Positions 52,722 through 60,825 of a DNA stretch of 64,000 nt are shown here, one piece after another. This DNA comes from Coprococcus comes ATCC 27758. Its GTDB lineage: Bacteria > Bacillota > Clostridia > Lachnospirales > Lachnospiraceae. The notes under the pieces were generated by a model. That model did no database searches and was not told the DNA's origin. It worked only from the letters and a program-made list of their open reading frames with translations. The DNA lies in the NCBI RefSeq assembly GCF_025149785.1, contig NZ_CP102277.1:2914001-2978000 (forward strand), in the 5' to 3' direction. Position 1 is the first letter of the stretch, and each line of letters begins with the position of its first letter. The translations under genes and the position numbers were made by a program.

Positions 52722-52738
52722 TTTCCTTCTCCTTTTAC

Positions 52739-53695
52739 TTATTTACTCTTTTTGTTTTCTTTTGTCTTAATATCGATAATAACTGCGATTGCAATTAAAA
52801 GACCTTTTACAATTAACTGATACTGTGTTGATACATGAAGCAGGTTCAGAATGTTGTTGATAAGACCTACAATAATTGAACCTATCAGCGCTCCTGTAAC
52901 CGTTCCGATTCCACCAAGGAAACTGGTTCCACCAACAATAACTGCAGTGATCGCATCAAATTCATATCCCTCACCAACAGACGGCATACCTGCCATCAGT
53001 CTTGCCATCAGTACTACACCCGCAAGTCCTGTAAGTGCACCACTAAGTGTAAAGATCAGACGTTTCGTTCTGTTTGTATTGATTCCGGATGCAATTGTTG
53101 CCTGCTCATTTCCACCGATCGCATAAATATAAGTTCCAAACTTTGTTGATTTCATCAGAACAGCGATCACAATTACAGAAAGGAGCATAATGAGAACCGG
53201 AACCGGAATCCCCAAAATAGAGCCATGTCCTAAAAATCTCGCTTTGTTCACACCCCCAATTGTCTGACCGTTGGTGTATATCTGAACAATACCCTTTAAT
53301 ACATAAGTCATTGCCAGTGTTGCAATAAATGGCTGAAGCTTATAATAGGTGATCAGAAAACCATTAATCCATTCACATACGCATCCAATTACAATTCCTA
53401 CTAGAAGAGCCAGTGATAAATGTCCTGTTGATGCAAGAACTCCGGCCGATACACAGGCTGATGTCGTACACAGGAAACCTGCTGACAAATCAATCATTCC
53501 TGATACGATCAGCATTGTTTCACCACATGCTATAATTGTTACAACTGAAATCTGTTTTAAAATATTGAGCAGGTTCTGAGGTTTCAGAAAGTTGTGATTG
53601 ATCACTGCCGATGCAACAAACAGAATGATCATAATAATTACGATTCCGTACTTTCTGTAAAGCTCACCTGAAGATAATGCTTTTTTCTTATTCAT
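52739..53695 (-). CDS. Ribose-type (RbsC-like) ABC permease
   Basis: 318 residues with eight to ten membrane segments. BPD_transp_2 features: LLNILKQISVVTIIACGETMLIVSGMIDLSAG near 40-70, and GGNEQATIASGINTNRTKRLIFTLSGALTGLAGVVLMARL, GYEFDAITAVIVGGTSFLGGIGTVTGALIGSIIVGLINNILNLL near 230-280. Forms a homodimeric channel. Its start overlaps the ATPase stop by 8 bp. Confidence 0.93.
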   Translation of the reverse strand: MNKKKALSSGELYRKYGIVIIMIILFVASAVINHNFLKPQNLLNILKQISVVTIIACGETMLIVSGMIDLSAGFLCTTSACVSAGVLASTGHLSLALLVGIVIGCVCEWINGFLITYYKLQPFIATLAMTYVLKGIVQIYTNGQTIGGVNKARFLGHGSILGIPVPVLIMLLSVIVIAVLMKSTKFGTYIYAIGGNEQATIASGINTNRTKRLIFTLSGALTGLAGVVLMARLMAGMPSVGEGYEFDAITAVIVGGTSFLGGIGTVTGALIGSIIVGLINNILNLLHVSTQYQLIVKGLLIAIAVIIDIKTKENKKSK

Positions 53696-55190
53696 CGCCT
53701 TTTGCCTCCACTATCATCTTCATAATCTTATTTTGTGAAATTTCATTCCGATCCAGAATTCCAAGCATTTTTCCTCCGCCGACAACACCAACTCTGTGAC
53801 TCATTGACAGTACTTCCGGCATATCAGATGAAATCAGGATGATTGCCAGTCCCTGTTCTGCAAATTCTGTTATCAGAGAATATATTTCCTGCTTTGCACC
53901 TACATCAATTCCTCTGGTAGGTTCATCCAGGATCAGAAGTTTGATATTTCTTACCAGCCATTTTGCAAGTACTACTTTCTGCTGGTTTCCACCACTTAAA
54001 TTTCCAACCAATGTATTTGCATCTGGTGCTTTTACAGATAATCTTTTACAGATTTTTGCAACTTCCTGCTGTACTTTTTTCTTATCCCAAATGCCACCTT
54101 TTGCAAATAAATCTCCATTTGGAAGAATGATATTATCACTGATTGATCTGACACCGACAAATCCATAAGTTCGTCTGTCCTCTGTTACCATTGCGATTCC
54201 ATTTTGGATTGCATCTTTTACAGATCGAATTTTTATCGGCTTTCCATCCAGGATGATTTCCCCTTCATTTGCCCTTGCAAGCCCAAAAAGAGTTTCAACA
54301 ATCTCGCTTCGTCCTGCACCTACCATTCCTGCCAAACCAAAGATTTCTCCTTTATGGACCTGAAAAGATACTTTCTGAAACACATCCTTTCTTCCTAAAT
54401 TCTTTACTTCAAGGCGAATGTCTTTTCCGATTTGCGGTATCGGAGGGTAAATATCCTTGATATCACGTCCCACCATCATTGCAATCAGTTTATCTGTATC
54501 TACATCTTTGATATCTCCAGATGCAATCCATTTTCCATCTCTTAATACAGTATAGCTGTCACACAGTTCAAAGACCTCTTCCAGTCGGTGTGATATGAAA
54601 ATAAACGCAATTCCTTTTTGCTTTAATTCATTTACCTTACTAAAAAGAATCTCTGACTCTTTTGAGGTAAGTGCAGATGTAGGTTCATCCATGATGATCA
54701 CTCTGCTGTCCCGCGATAAAGATTTCAGGATTTCTATCATCTGACGCTGTGCCACATTTAGATTTCCCATCTTTTCCCTCGGATTATAATCAAGTCCCAT
54801 TTCATCAAGTAATCTCTGGGTTTCCTTTAGTCGTTCTGCTTTATTCACAAAGACTTTTCCTTTTTTCGGCTCACGTCCCAGAAACAGATTTTCTGCAATG
54901 CTTAATTCTGAAACATAGTTCAATTCCTGCGCTACAATAGAAATTCCATATTTAAATGCATCCTTTTCACATTTCATATGAATCTCTTCACCTTTGCAGA
55001 TTACGGATCCACCGTAGTTTGAATAAGTACCGGACAGTATCTTCATTAAGGTCGATTTTCCAGCTCCATTTTCTCCTACAAGTGCATGAACTTCAGAAGC
55101 CCGTATCTTCATATTTACATTATCCAGAGCAACTACACCAGGAAACTCTTTCCGAATATTCTTGAGTTCGATAATTGTTTCCTTCTCCAC
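53688..55190 (-). CDS. Ribose-type (RbsA-like) double-domain ABC ATPase
   Basis: 500 residues from the GTG at 55190, which has an AAGGAGGAGG site. Two ATPase halves: the first with VGENGAGKSTLMKIL (35-50), NVAQRQMIEILKSLSRDSRVIIMDEPTSALT and ISHRLEEVF; the second with GLAGMVGAGRSEIVETLFG (degenerate Walker A), NLSGGNQQKVVLAKWLVRNIKLLILDEPTRGIDVGAK. This is the sugar CUT2 type. First gene after lacI, with its own promoter and operator. Confidence 0.93.
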   Translation of the reverse strand: MEKETIIELKNIRKEFPGVVALDNVNMKIRASEVHALVGENGAGKSTLMKILSGTYSNYGGSVICKGEEIHMKCEKDAFKYGISIVAQELNYVSELSIAENLFLGREPKKGKVFVNKAERLKETQRLLDEMGLDYNPREKMGNLNVAQRQMIEILKSLSRDSRVIIMDEPTSALTSKESEILFSKVNELKQKGIAFIFISHRLEEVFELCDSYTVLRDGKWIASGDIKDVDTDKLIAMMVGRDIKDIYPPIPQIGKDIRLEVKNLGRKDVFQKVSFQVHKGEIFGLAGMVGAGRSEIVETLFGLARANEGEIILDGKPIKIRSVKDAIQNGIAMVTEDRRTYGFVGVRSISDNIILPNGDLFAKGGIWDKKKVQQEVAKICKRLSVKAPDANTLVGNLSGGNQQKVVLAKWLVRNIKLLILDEPTRGIDVGAKQEIYSLITEFAEQGLAIILISSDMPEVLSMSHRVGVVGGGKMLGILDRNEISQNKIMKMIVEAKGDE

Positions 55191-55207
55191 TTTTCCTCCT
55201 CCTTCGT

Positions 55208-55287
55208 GTTAAATCGTTTAACTTGTTTTTATTCTTGCCTATCGTTTTCGACATGGTTATCATACCATTTTCACAAACAAATATCAA
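55208..55287 (-). promoter_or_regulatory. Promoter and LacI-type operator of the sugar operon
   Basis: Minus-strand TTGATA (55282-55287), 17 bp, TATGAT (55259-55264). Downstream of the start site lies the near-palindrome GTTAAATCGTTTAAC (55208-55222; arms GTTAAA/TTTAAC, centre TCG), a road-block position for the LacI-family repressor encoded next door. It ends 18 bases before the rbsA-like start codon. Confidence 0.75.
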
Positions 55288-55330
55288 TATTCCATTGCTA
55301 TTTTATGCATTTTCGTTGTTAATGCACAAA

Positions 55331-55365
55331 TTAAAACGCTTCAGCAAAATGTTGAAGCGTTTTAA
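55331..55365 (-). terminator. Terminator of the lacI-type gene
   Basis: Perfect 13-bp arms TTAAAACGCTTCA / TGAAGCGTTTTAA, 28 bases after the stop codon, with TTTTAATTTG trailing on the minus strand. Confidence 0.75.
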
Positions 55366-55393
55366 TTTAGATAGTTTTATATGGTTTAAATTT

Positions 55394-56434
55394 TTAAATA
55401 ACTGTAACCGGCGGAATCGACTTTGTACTTCCTCTTACCAACAGCCTTGGTGTATACAAAATTTCTTCTCTTTCTTTCAGTTTTTCTTTATTATCAATCA
55501 GATCAACTACTTTTTCGCCCAGTTTTTTCCCCATTTCAATAACAGGAACCCCTATTGTTGTCAGCGGAACCTGCATCACATCCGCAAACGGAACATTATC
55601 AAATCCAATAATTGAAATATCTTCCGGAATTGAAACACCATACAGTCTTGCAGCTCGATAAATTCCAAATGCCATTTCATCATTCATCGAAAAAATCGCT
55701 GTTACTTTCTGTCCCAGTATATACGAAAACGCCTCATAACCGCTTTCCATCGTGTAATCTCCAAAGTACACTAAGTCCGGATCATATGAAATTCCACTTT
55801 CCTCCAGTGCCTTTTTATATCCATTCAGGCGCTGCATCGTAACATGAAAACTTTGTTTTCCAGCCACGCATCCAATTCTTCTGTGTCCGCATTCTATCAG
55901 ATGTCTGGTTGCCATATAACCGCCCTTTTCATAATCGAATAAAATATCTACCCCTGGACAGTCAAACCCATATTTTTCCATTGTAATGACCGGAATACTA
56001 AGATTTCTCATCGCATTTTTCAAAAAATCAGGTTTTTCCATATCATTCATTTCCATTGATTTTGACCAGATTAGTGCTCCGATATTATCCGCAGCAATAT
56101 CACGGATAATATCTGTATCGATAGTCTGACCGTCTTCTATAATGTGACATACCAGAGAATATCCGTTTTTTTCAAGCACTCCGTTAATCGCCATGAAAAG
56201 CGAAGAAATATGCGTATTTCTCAAATCATTGAAAACAATGCCTATCAGACGGCTTTTCTTATTTGCAAGACTGACCGCTGCATTATTCGGACGATAATTA
56301 TGTTTTTTGGCGATTTCCCGCACTTTCTTTTTTGTATTTTCCGAAACCCGTGACGGCTTATCTGACAATGCCATAGATACCGTTGCCACCGATACACCGC
56401 ACTCTTTTGCAATATCTTTAATTGTAATTCCCAT
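55394..56434 (-). CDS. LacI-family transcriptional regulator
   Basis: 346 residues. The N-terminal helix-turn-helix MGITIKDIAKECGVSVATVSMALSDKPSRVSENTKKKVREIAKKHNYRPNNAAVSL is diagnostic, including the hinge-helix region at 50-58. A periplasmic-binding-like sensor domain follows (LIGIVFNDLRNTHISSLFMAINGVLEKNGYSLVCHIIEDG; HLIECGHRRIGCVAGKQ; AIFSMNDEMAFGIYRAARLYGVSIPEDISIIGFDNVPFADVMQVPLTTIG). It most likely represses the downstream ABC and glycosidase operon through the 55208-55222 operator and is released by a transported sugar. Confidence 0.93.
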   Translation of the reverse strand: MGITIKDIAKECGVSVATVSMALSDKPSRVSENTKKKVREIAKKHNYRPNNAAVSLANKKSRLIGIVFNDLRNTHISSLFMAINGVLEKNGYSLVCHIIEDGQTIDTDIIRDIAADNIGALIWSKSMEMNDMEKPDFLKNAMRNLSIPVITMEKYGFDCPGVDILFDYEKGGYMATRHLIECGHRRIGCVAGKQSFHVTMQRLNGYKKALEESGISYDPDLVYFGDYTMESGYEAFSYILGQKVTAIFSMNDEMAFGIYRAARLYGVSIPEDISIIGFDNVPFADVMQVPLTTIGVPVIEMGKKLGEKVVDLIDNKEKLKEREEILYTPRLLVRGSTKSIPPVTVI

Positions 56435-56488
56435 ATTTTCTATTCCGTTCCAGTTATTTTTCTGCTTCTTTCCCCACTCGCATTTTAT

Positions 56489-57973
56489 TTATGCATCCGA
56501 TCTCGCATAAGAGTTCTTCATCTGATTGCTCAGTTCGTACAAAACCTTAGACAGTGTATCCAAAGTTTCCTTCTTCACCATCTTCGCAATCTCCCGGTTC
56601 GCTTCCCGTTTGATCTGCATACGCTTTGCTATATCACTTTCTTTCGTAAGATCGTCATCATACCGGTTTATAATCTGATGTGCCTTTGCCATCACATGTT
56701 CCTGGTAACGCTCAATATGGAAAATAGACTTTTTATAAGAAGCATCTGCCATCGCAGCGATCATTCTGCTTGACCAGTAGAAGTTCTCTGTTGAAACTTC
56801 CCCTGTCGTATTTGCAAAATATTCCGGTGTTTCATCAATATCTGCATAGAATGGAGCCATTACATTAAATGCATTTGATGCAAATGCCACCCATTCAATT
56901 GCACGGGAATCTTCCGGCTGATCCGGTCTCATCTGGATCAAAGACATAAAATCATTTCGATTGATACCAATGGAACGATAAGCACCATTCATTGATTTGT
57001 CCCCGTAAGCTCCATACGGATCATAAGGTGTTCCCTGATAATGTGAAGACAGAACATATTTTACATCTTCTACTGTAACCTTCTTTTCCGGAACCATACA
57101 CCACGGAATATCATCGGATACTGGTGTATAATCTGCATCCGGTCCGTCCCAGCTGTATGAATTTGGATTCAGGTAACGTTCCATAAACCAGGCTCTCGGT
57201 GTATTGTATACATGATCCGAGTCATCATGGCTTCCAAAAGCATCTCTTGGATTTAAGGTTCCATCCATGGACGGGTTCAGATGATATTTCTCAATGAATT
57301 CCTTCATATCCGGAGAACACATATAATTTTTCTGCTCACCAAGTGCATCTTCCAGATCAAATTCATCCATTCCAAGCTGGTTCGGCATCACCACATAAAC
57401 CTCATCCGGCACTTTTCTGGCAATCCAGTGATGTCCGCCGATTGTTTCCAGCCACCAGATCTCATTTACATCCTCGAATGCAATTCCATTCATCTCATAA
57501 GTACCGTATTTCTCGAGAATACTTCCAAGTCTCTGCACGCCTTCTCTTGCGCTGTGGATATAAGGAAGCACGATATATACAATGTCCTCTTCCCCGATTC
57601 CACCTGCAATTTCTTCCTGGTCGTCCGACTTCGGCTGATATGTAACCAGCGGATCTGCCCCAAGCACACGTGGATTGGATGTGATCGTTTCGGTTGCCGT
57701 CATTCCTACCTGCGCTTCATTTACCCCGCTTGCCGCCCAGATTCCTTCCCCCTTGACTGCGTTCGGCATGGCAGTATAACGCATCGGATTCTCCGGTAAT
57801 TCTATTTTCACATGCGAAATCACTGATTCATATACCTTCGGCTGATCTTCCGGATGAATCACCACAAATTTTTTCGGCATATAAGCGCCTGACGGTGAAT
57901 CATCATTCCTTGCGATCATCGTAGAACCGTCATACGATGCCTTTTTTCCAACCAGTATTGTTGTACAAGCCAT
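56489..57973 (-). CDS. C69-family dipeptidase (PepD-like Ntn hydrolase)
   Basis: 494 residues. N-terminus MACTTILVGKKASYDGSTMIARNDDS: C3 is the expected nucleophile exposed after removal of the first residues, and the KKAS/ARNDD pattern is the peptidase U34/C69 signature. Other landmarks are VNEAQVGMTATETI, GIAFEDVNEIWWLETIGGHHWIARKVPDEVYVVMPNQLG and RAWFMERYLNPNSYSW. It hydrolyses a broad range of dipeptides in the cytoplasm. Monocistronic. Start chosen at 57973 behind AGGAGG. Confidence 0.92.
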   Translation of the reverse strand: MACTTILVGKKASYDGSTMIARNDDSPSGAYMPKKFVVIHPEDQPKVYESVISHVKIELPENPMRYTAMPNAVKGEGIWAASGVNEAQVGMTATETITSNPRVLGADPLVTYQPKSDDQEEIAGGIGEEDIVYIVLPYIHSAREGVQRLGSILEKYGTYEMNGIAFEDVNEIWWLETIGGHHWIARKVPDEVYVVMPNQLGMDEFDLEDALGEQKNYMCSPDMKEFIEKYHLNPSMDGTLNPRDAFGSHDDSDHVYNTPRAWFMERYLNPNSYSWDGPDADYTPVSDDIPWCMVPEKKVTVEDVKYVLSSHYQGTPYDPYGAYGDKSMNGAYRSIGINRNDFMSLIQMRPDQPEDSRAIEWVAFASNAFNVMAPFYADIDETPEYFANTTGEVSTENFYWSSRMIAAMADASYKKSIFHIERYQEHVMAKAHQIINRYDDDLTKESDIAKRMQIKREANREIAKMVKKETLDTLSKVLYELSNQMKNSYARSDA

Positions 57974-58109
57974 TTCATTTTCCTCCTGTTATCTCCTGAC
58001 AAAATCTTTTTCGTCTAATTGAAATTATAGAATCATTCCTTCTTTTTTTCAACCACCAGACAATTTGTTTGTATTTTTAATTTTTCGTGGACGAATTCGC
58101 AAAAACAAG

Positions 58110-58140
58110 GTAAAGTAATTTTATAAACTTTACACTTTAC
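58110..58140 (+). promoter_or_regulatory. Small inverted and direct repeat before the kinase remnant
   Basis: GTAAAGT (58110-58116) pairs with ACTTTAC (58127-58133), which is repeated immediately at 58134-58140. Possible operator or decayed promoter region. The rest of 57974-58157 is A+T-rich with no further signal. Confidence 0.3.
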
Positions 58141-58157
58141 TTGAGAGGGACTTCCTT

Positions 58158-58777
58158 ATGAATAATGACAAGGATAATGCAACTTTATATGCTGAGCTGA
58201 AAGCCGAACGTTTTATGACAGATCAGATTTCCCTGCTTCATGAAGCAGAGGATCTGGCTGACGGTATCAATTTTATGCTCAAATCGATCGGAGAATTTAC
58301 AGACGCCGACCGTGCTTATGTATTTGAAACCAGTGAAAATCATACTTCTACCAATACTTATGAGTGGTGCGCCGCAGGAGTCACCCCGCAGATCTTACGG
58401 ATCTTCATATTCTTGTTGTAGAGGATAATGAACTGAACCTTGAGATTGCTGTTTTCTCTCTGGAAGCCGCAGGACTTAATGTATCCACAGCCATCAACGG
58501 ACTGGAAGCCGTCCGGCTTTTTGAAAAATCAAAGCCATATGAATACGACATCATTCTTATGGATATTATGATGCCGGTTATGAATGGTCTGGATGCCGCA
58601 AAGGCGATCCGCGGACTTTCCCGCCCTGATGCCACAACGGTTCCAATCATTGCCCTCAGCGCCAATGCTTTTGCGGAAGATATCCAGAAGTCAAAGAATG
58701 CCGGAATCAATGAGCATCTCGCAAAGCCACTGGAAATGGATAAGGTGTTGAAAGTGATTGCATCATATTGCAAGTAG
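58158..58777 (+). pseudogene. Hybrid histidine kinase remnant: GAF start joined out of frame to a receiver domain
   Basis: 58158-58397 encodes an N-terminal helix and the beginning of a GAF-type sensor (SLLHEAEDLADGINFMLKSIGEFTDADRAYVFETSENHTSTNTYEWCAAGVTPQ), then runs into a stop at 58421 after unrelated residues. From about 58395, in another frame, a complete receiver domain is read: LHILVVEDNELNLEIAVFSLEAAGLNVSTAINGLEAVRLF...YDIILMDIMMPVMNGLDAAKAIRGL...VPIIALSANAFAEDIQKSKNAGINEHLAKPLEMDKVLKVI. The acidic pair, the phosphoacceptor D (ILMD) and the lysine (LAKPLE) are intact. The kinase core (HisKA and HATPase) and the rest of the sensor are missing, a single internal deletion of perhaps 1.5 kb or more. 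A GTG at 58364 could still start a receiver-only protein. Confidence 0.8.
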
Positions 58778-58835
58778 CAGAAAGAAACAGATACTCTCTA
58801 TGTATTGCATATTTTTTCAGAGTTTCTGTTTTATA

Positions 58836-58885
58836 AAAAATCGGATTATCAGGCGATCTGTCATTTCCCCGATAATCCGATTTTT
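58836..58885. terminator. Bidirectional terminator
   Basis: Perfect 15-bp arms AAAAATCGGATTATC / GATAATCCGATTTTT (58836-58850, 58871-58885) between the kinase remnant and the convergent Nudix gene. Confidence 0.9.
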
Positions 58886-58892
58886 ATTTTAC

Positions 58893-59396
58893 TTACATCT
58901 CAAATGCTTTCTTTATACTGTCATAATGCAGAAACTTTCCTTCTGCCGCAAATGCCTTAATTTCATCTAATGTTGCAAACATATAACCATCTGTCTCTGC
59001 CTCCTGAAGATGGAGATCTTTTTCATCAATATCCATCACAAAACGATACACATCTACGAAATAATTATCTCCTTCCCCCGGATTCTCTCTCTTGTAAGTG
59101 AAAAGATAACCTCCGTCTGCCCGGCTTACATCCAGTCCTGTTTCTTCTCTGACTTCTCTTAATACAGCATCGTAAGACGCTTCTCCCGCCTGCGCAGCAC
59201 CGCCGGATACCTCCCACCAGCCCGGTGCCCAGGCTTTCGTCATTACCCTTTTAGTGATCAGAAATTTCCCGTCCGGTCTTGCTACAACGCCAAGAACAGT
59301 AAGGTGATACTCCCCGTTCTTCAGACACCAGTCATTGCGCTTCATCGTTCTTCCTGTTGGTTTCTTGTCTGCATCATAAATATCCCATAATTCCAT
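58893..59396 (-). CDS. Nudix hydrolase
   Basis: 167 residues from the ATG at 59396, nine bases from GGAG; an ATG at 59405 lies too close to it. The Nudix box is GGAAQAGEASYDAVLREVREETGLDV (Gx5Ex7REVxEExGL) at about 69-94. The N-terminal MELWDIYDADKKPTGRTMKRND is the form found in the YfcD/IPP-isomerase-like Nudix subgroup. It hydrolyses a nucleoside diphosphate linked to another group; substrate unknown. Confidence 0.9.
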   Translation of the reverse strand: MELWDIYDADKKPTGRTMKRNDWCLKNGEYHLTVLGVVARPDGKFLITKRVMTKAWAPGWWEVSGGAAQAGEASYDAVLREVREETGLDVSRADGGYLFTYKRENPGEGDNYFVDVYRFVMDIDEKDLHLQEAETDGYMFATLDEIKAFAAEGKFLHYDSIKKAFEM

Positions 59397-59477
59397 TGTC
59401 TGCATCTCCTGTTCTTCTTGTCTGTAGTTTCTTATGTCATTATAATATGTCTTTCAGAACTTCACAATCCTTTATCG

Positions 59478-59975
59478 TCAGTTTCTCTCTGCCTTCCAGT
59501 TTTTCCTTACACTCCTTCTCTCTGTAAATCCTACAATATCTTTCAACAGTATAATCAGTTCAAATCCGCTCCGGTACGGATAATCTCTTCCCCAGATATG
59601 CACTATCCCCTGAAAAGATGCGAACTCCCGTCCCATTACTTTTAACCAGAAAACAGCTGCATGCTCCGATTTTTTTACCAGCTCCAGTTCCTTTCCCGTT
59701 TCAAGATACCGTCTTCTTTTCTGATTTCTTCTGACCTGTGCTTTCCTCAGTAATACACCATTCTGCTCGCAAGTTTCATCCAGATACAGCAAAAGCCCGT
59801 CAAATCCTGTGAAATTGATCTGTGCATCCTCTCTTTTGGCATCCTTCCAGTACAGAATATTTCCAGACGGAATCCTCCCTTTTTCCCAGTACATCCGGAT
59901 AAAGAAAAGCTCCCCGATATGTCTGTTATCATCCAGCGACCGGTCTTCTGTTTTTTCAGCAAATACTGTCTGCAT
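59478..59975 (-). CDS. Unknown protein, third gene of the pilus operon
   Basis: 165 residues; no signal peptide or membrane segment. The middle reads FDGLLLYLDETCEQNGVLLRKAQVRRNQKRRRYLE, and the C-terminal part HAAVFWLKVMGREFASFQGIVHIWGRDYPYRSGFELIILLKDIVG resembles a short conserved motif (xFQGxIxWxxxxxxFRSxxELIxLI) that I recall from uncharacterised Lachnospiraceae proteins near sortases, though I cannot verify this. It starts 22 bp after the sortase stop behind GAGGGGGG, so it belongs to the pilin-sortase transcript. Function unknown; a cytoplasmic accessory or regulator of the pilus is possible. Confidence 0.65.
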   Translation of the reverse strand: MQTVFAEKTEDRSLDDNRHIGELFFIRMYWEKGRIPSGNILYWKDAKREDAQINFTGFDGLLLYLDETCEQNGVLLRKAQVRRNQKRRRYLETGKELELVKKSEHAAVFWLKVMGREFASFQGIVHIWGRDYPYRSGFELIILLKDIVGFTERRSVRKNWKAERN

Positions 59976-59997
59976 TTTTATCCCCCCTCATTTATAT

Positions 59998-60825
59998 TTA
60001 TCCTCTTCTTTTTTTCTTCCTTTTCCAGCACAAGATCATGCCTGCAACGAGTACATTAAGACCGATTGCAGCATACCATCTCCGATACGTCTTCTCTCCT
60101 GTCAGGATTGGCTCCGCTCTCTCCGTCACCTCACAGCGTACGCCCCGCACCAGAAGCCGTTTGGTATTGATACCGTAAGGCGTACATGTCAGTAATGTGC
60201 AATAATCCTTCTCCTTATCCAGGGCAAGCAGTCCCGTTTCCTCCGGTTCTACAATATCGATCCGATCGATTTGATAGAAAATCGTCTGCCGGAGCACTGT
60301 AATTGTAAAATAGTCTCCCACCTTCAGCTTGTCCAGATCCGAGAAAAGTTTCGCCCCCGGCAGTCCTCTGTGGGAAGAAAGCACCGCATGTGTTCCCTTT
60401 CCGCCTATCGGGAAACTGCTTCCTTCCACATGTCCTGCGCCATTGCAGATTGCAAAATCACCAGTTCCATGGTAAATCGGAAGTTTCACCCGGATTTCCG
60501 GAATTTCCAGATATCCCATCACACCGTCAGATGTCATATTCAAAAGTGCTCCATAACTATCAGCATTTTTGTCATTCGGCACTGGGTTATTCTGTTCCAG
60601 AAGCATCACATTATACGCTCTTGTCTGTGCGATCATTTCCTCTTCCTTCCTGACATCCAGCTTCTCCACTGACCTTTCATATCCATCTACCACCCTGCTT
60701 TGCCGACCGGCATTCCAGATCTTTCCGACTTTTGGATAGAGCATGACCGCGATTCCCACAAGAAGGATTCCTGTCCATATAAAAAAGAAAAGTCTTCCCC
60801 TTCGTTCCGGCTCATTCACTATCAT
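59998..60825 (-). CDS. srtC: Class C (pilus-assembly) sortase
   Basis: 275 residues. An N-terminal membrane anchor (LFFFIWTGILLVGIAVMLYP, 12-31), the catalytic domain with GYLEIPEIRVKLPIYHGT near 104-121, H152 in VLSSHRGLPGAKLFSDLD, C214 in TLLTCTPYGINTKRLLVRG and R223, and a second C-terminal hydrophobic segment with a basic tail, which is the class C layout. It joins pilin subunits through an isopeptide bond at the outer face of the membrane. I see no DPW/DPF lid motif. Its start overlaps the pilin stop by 4 bp (ATGA). Confidence 0.93.
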   Translation of the reverse strand: MIVNEPERRGRLFFFIWTGILLVGIAVMLYPKVGKIWNAGRQSRVVDGYERSVEKLDVRKEEEMIAQTRAYNVMLLEQNNPVPNDKNADSYGALLNMTSDGVMGYLEIPEIRVKLPIYHGTGDFAICNGAGHVEGSSFPIGGKGTHAVLSSHRGLPGAKLFSDLDKLKVGDYFTITVLRQTIFYQIDRIDIVEPEETGLLALDKEKDYCTLLTCTPYGINTKRLLVRGVRCEVTERAEPILTGEKTYRRWYAAIGLNVLVAGMILCWKRKKKRRG

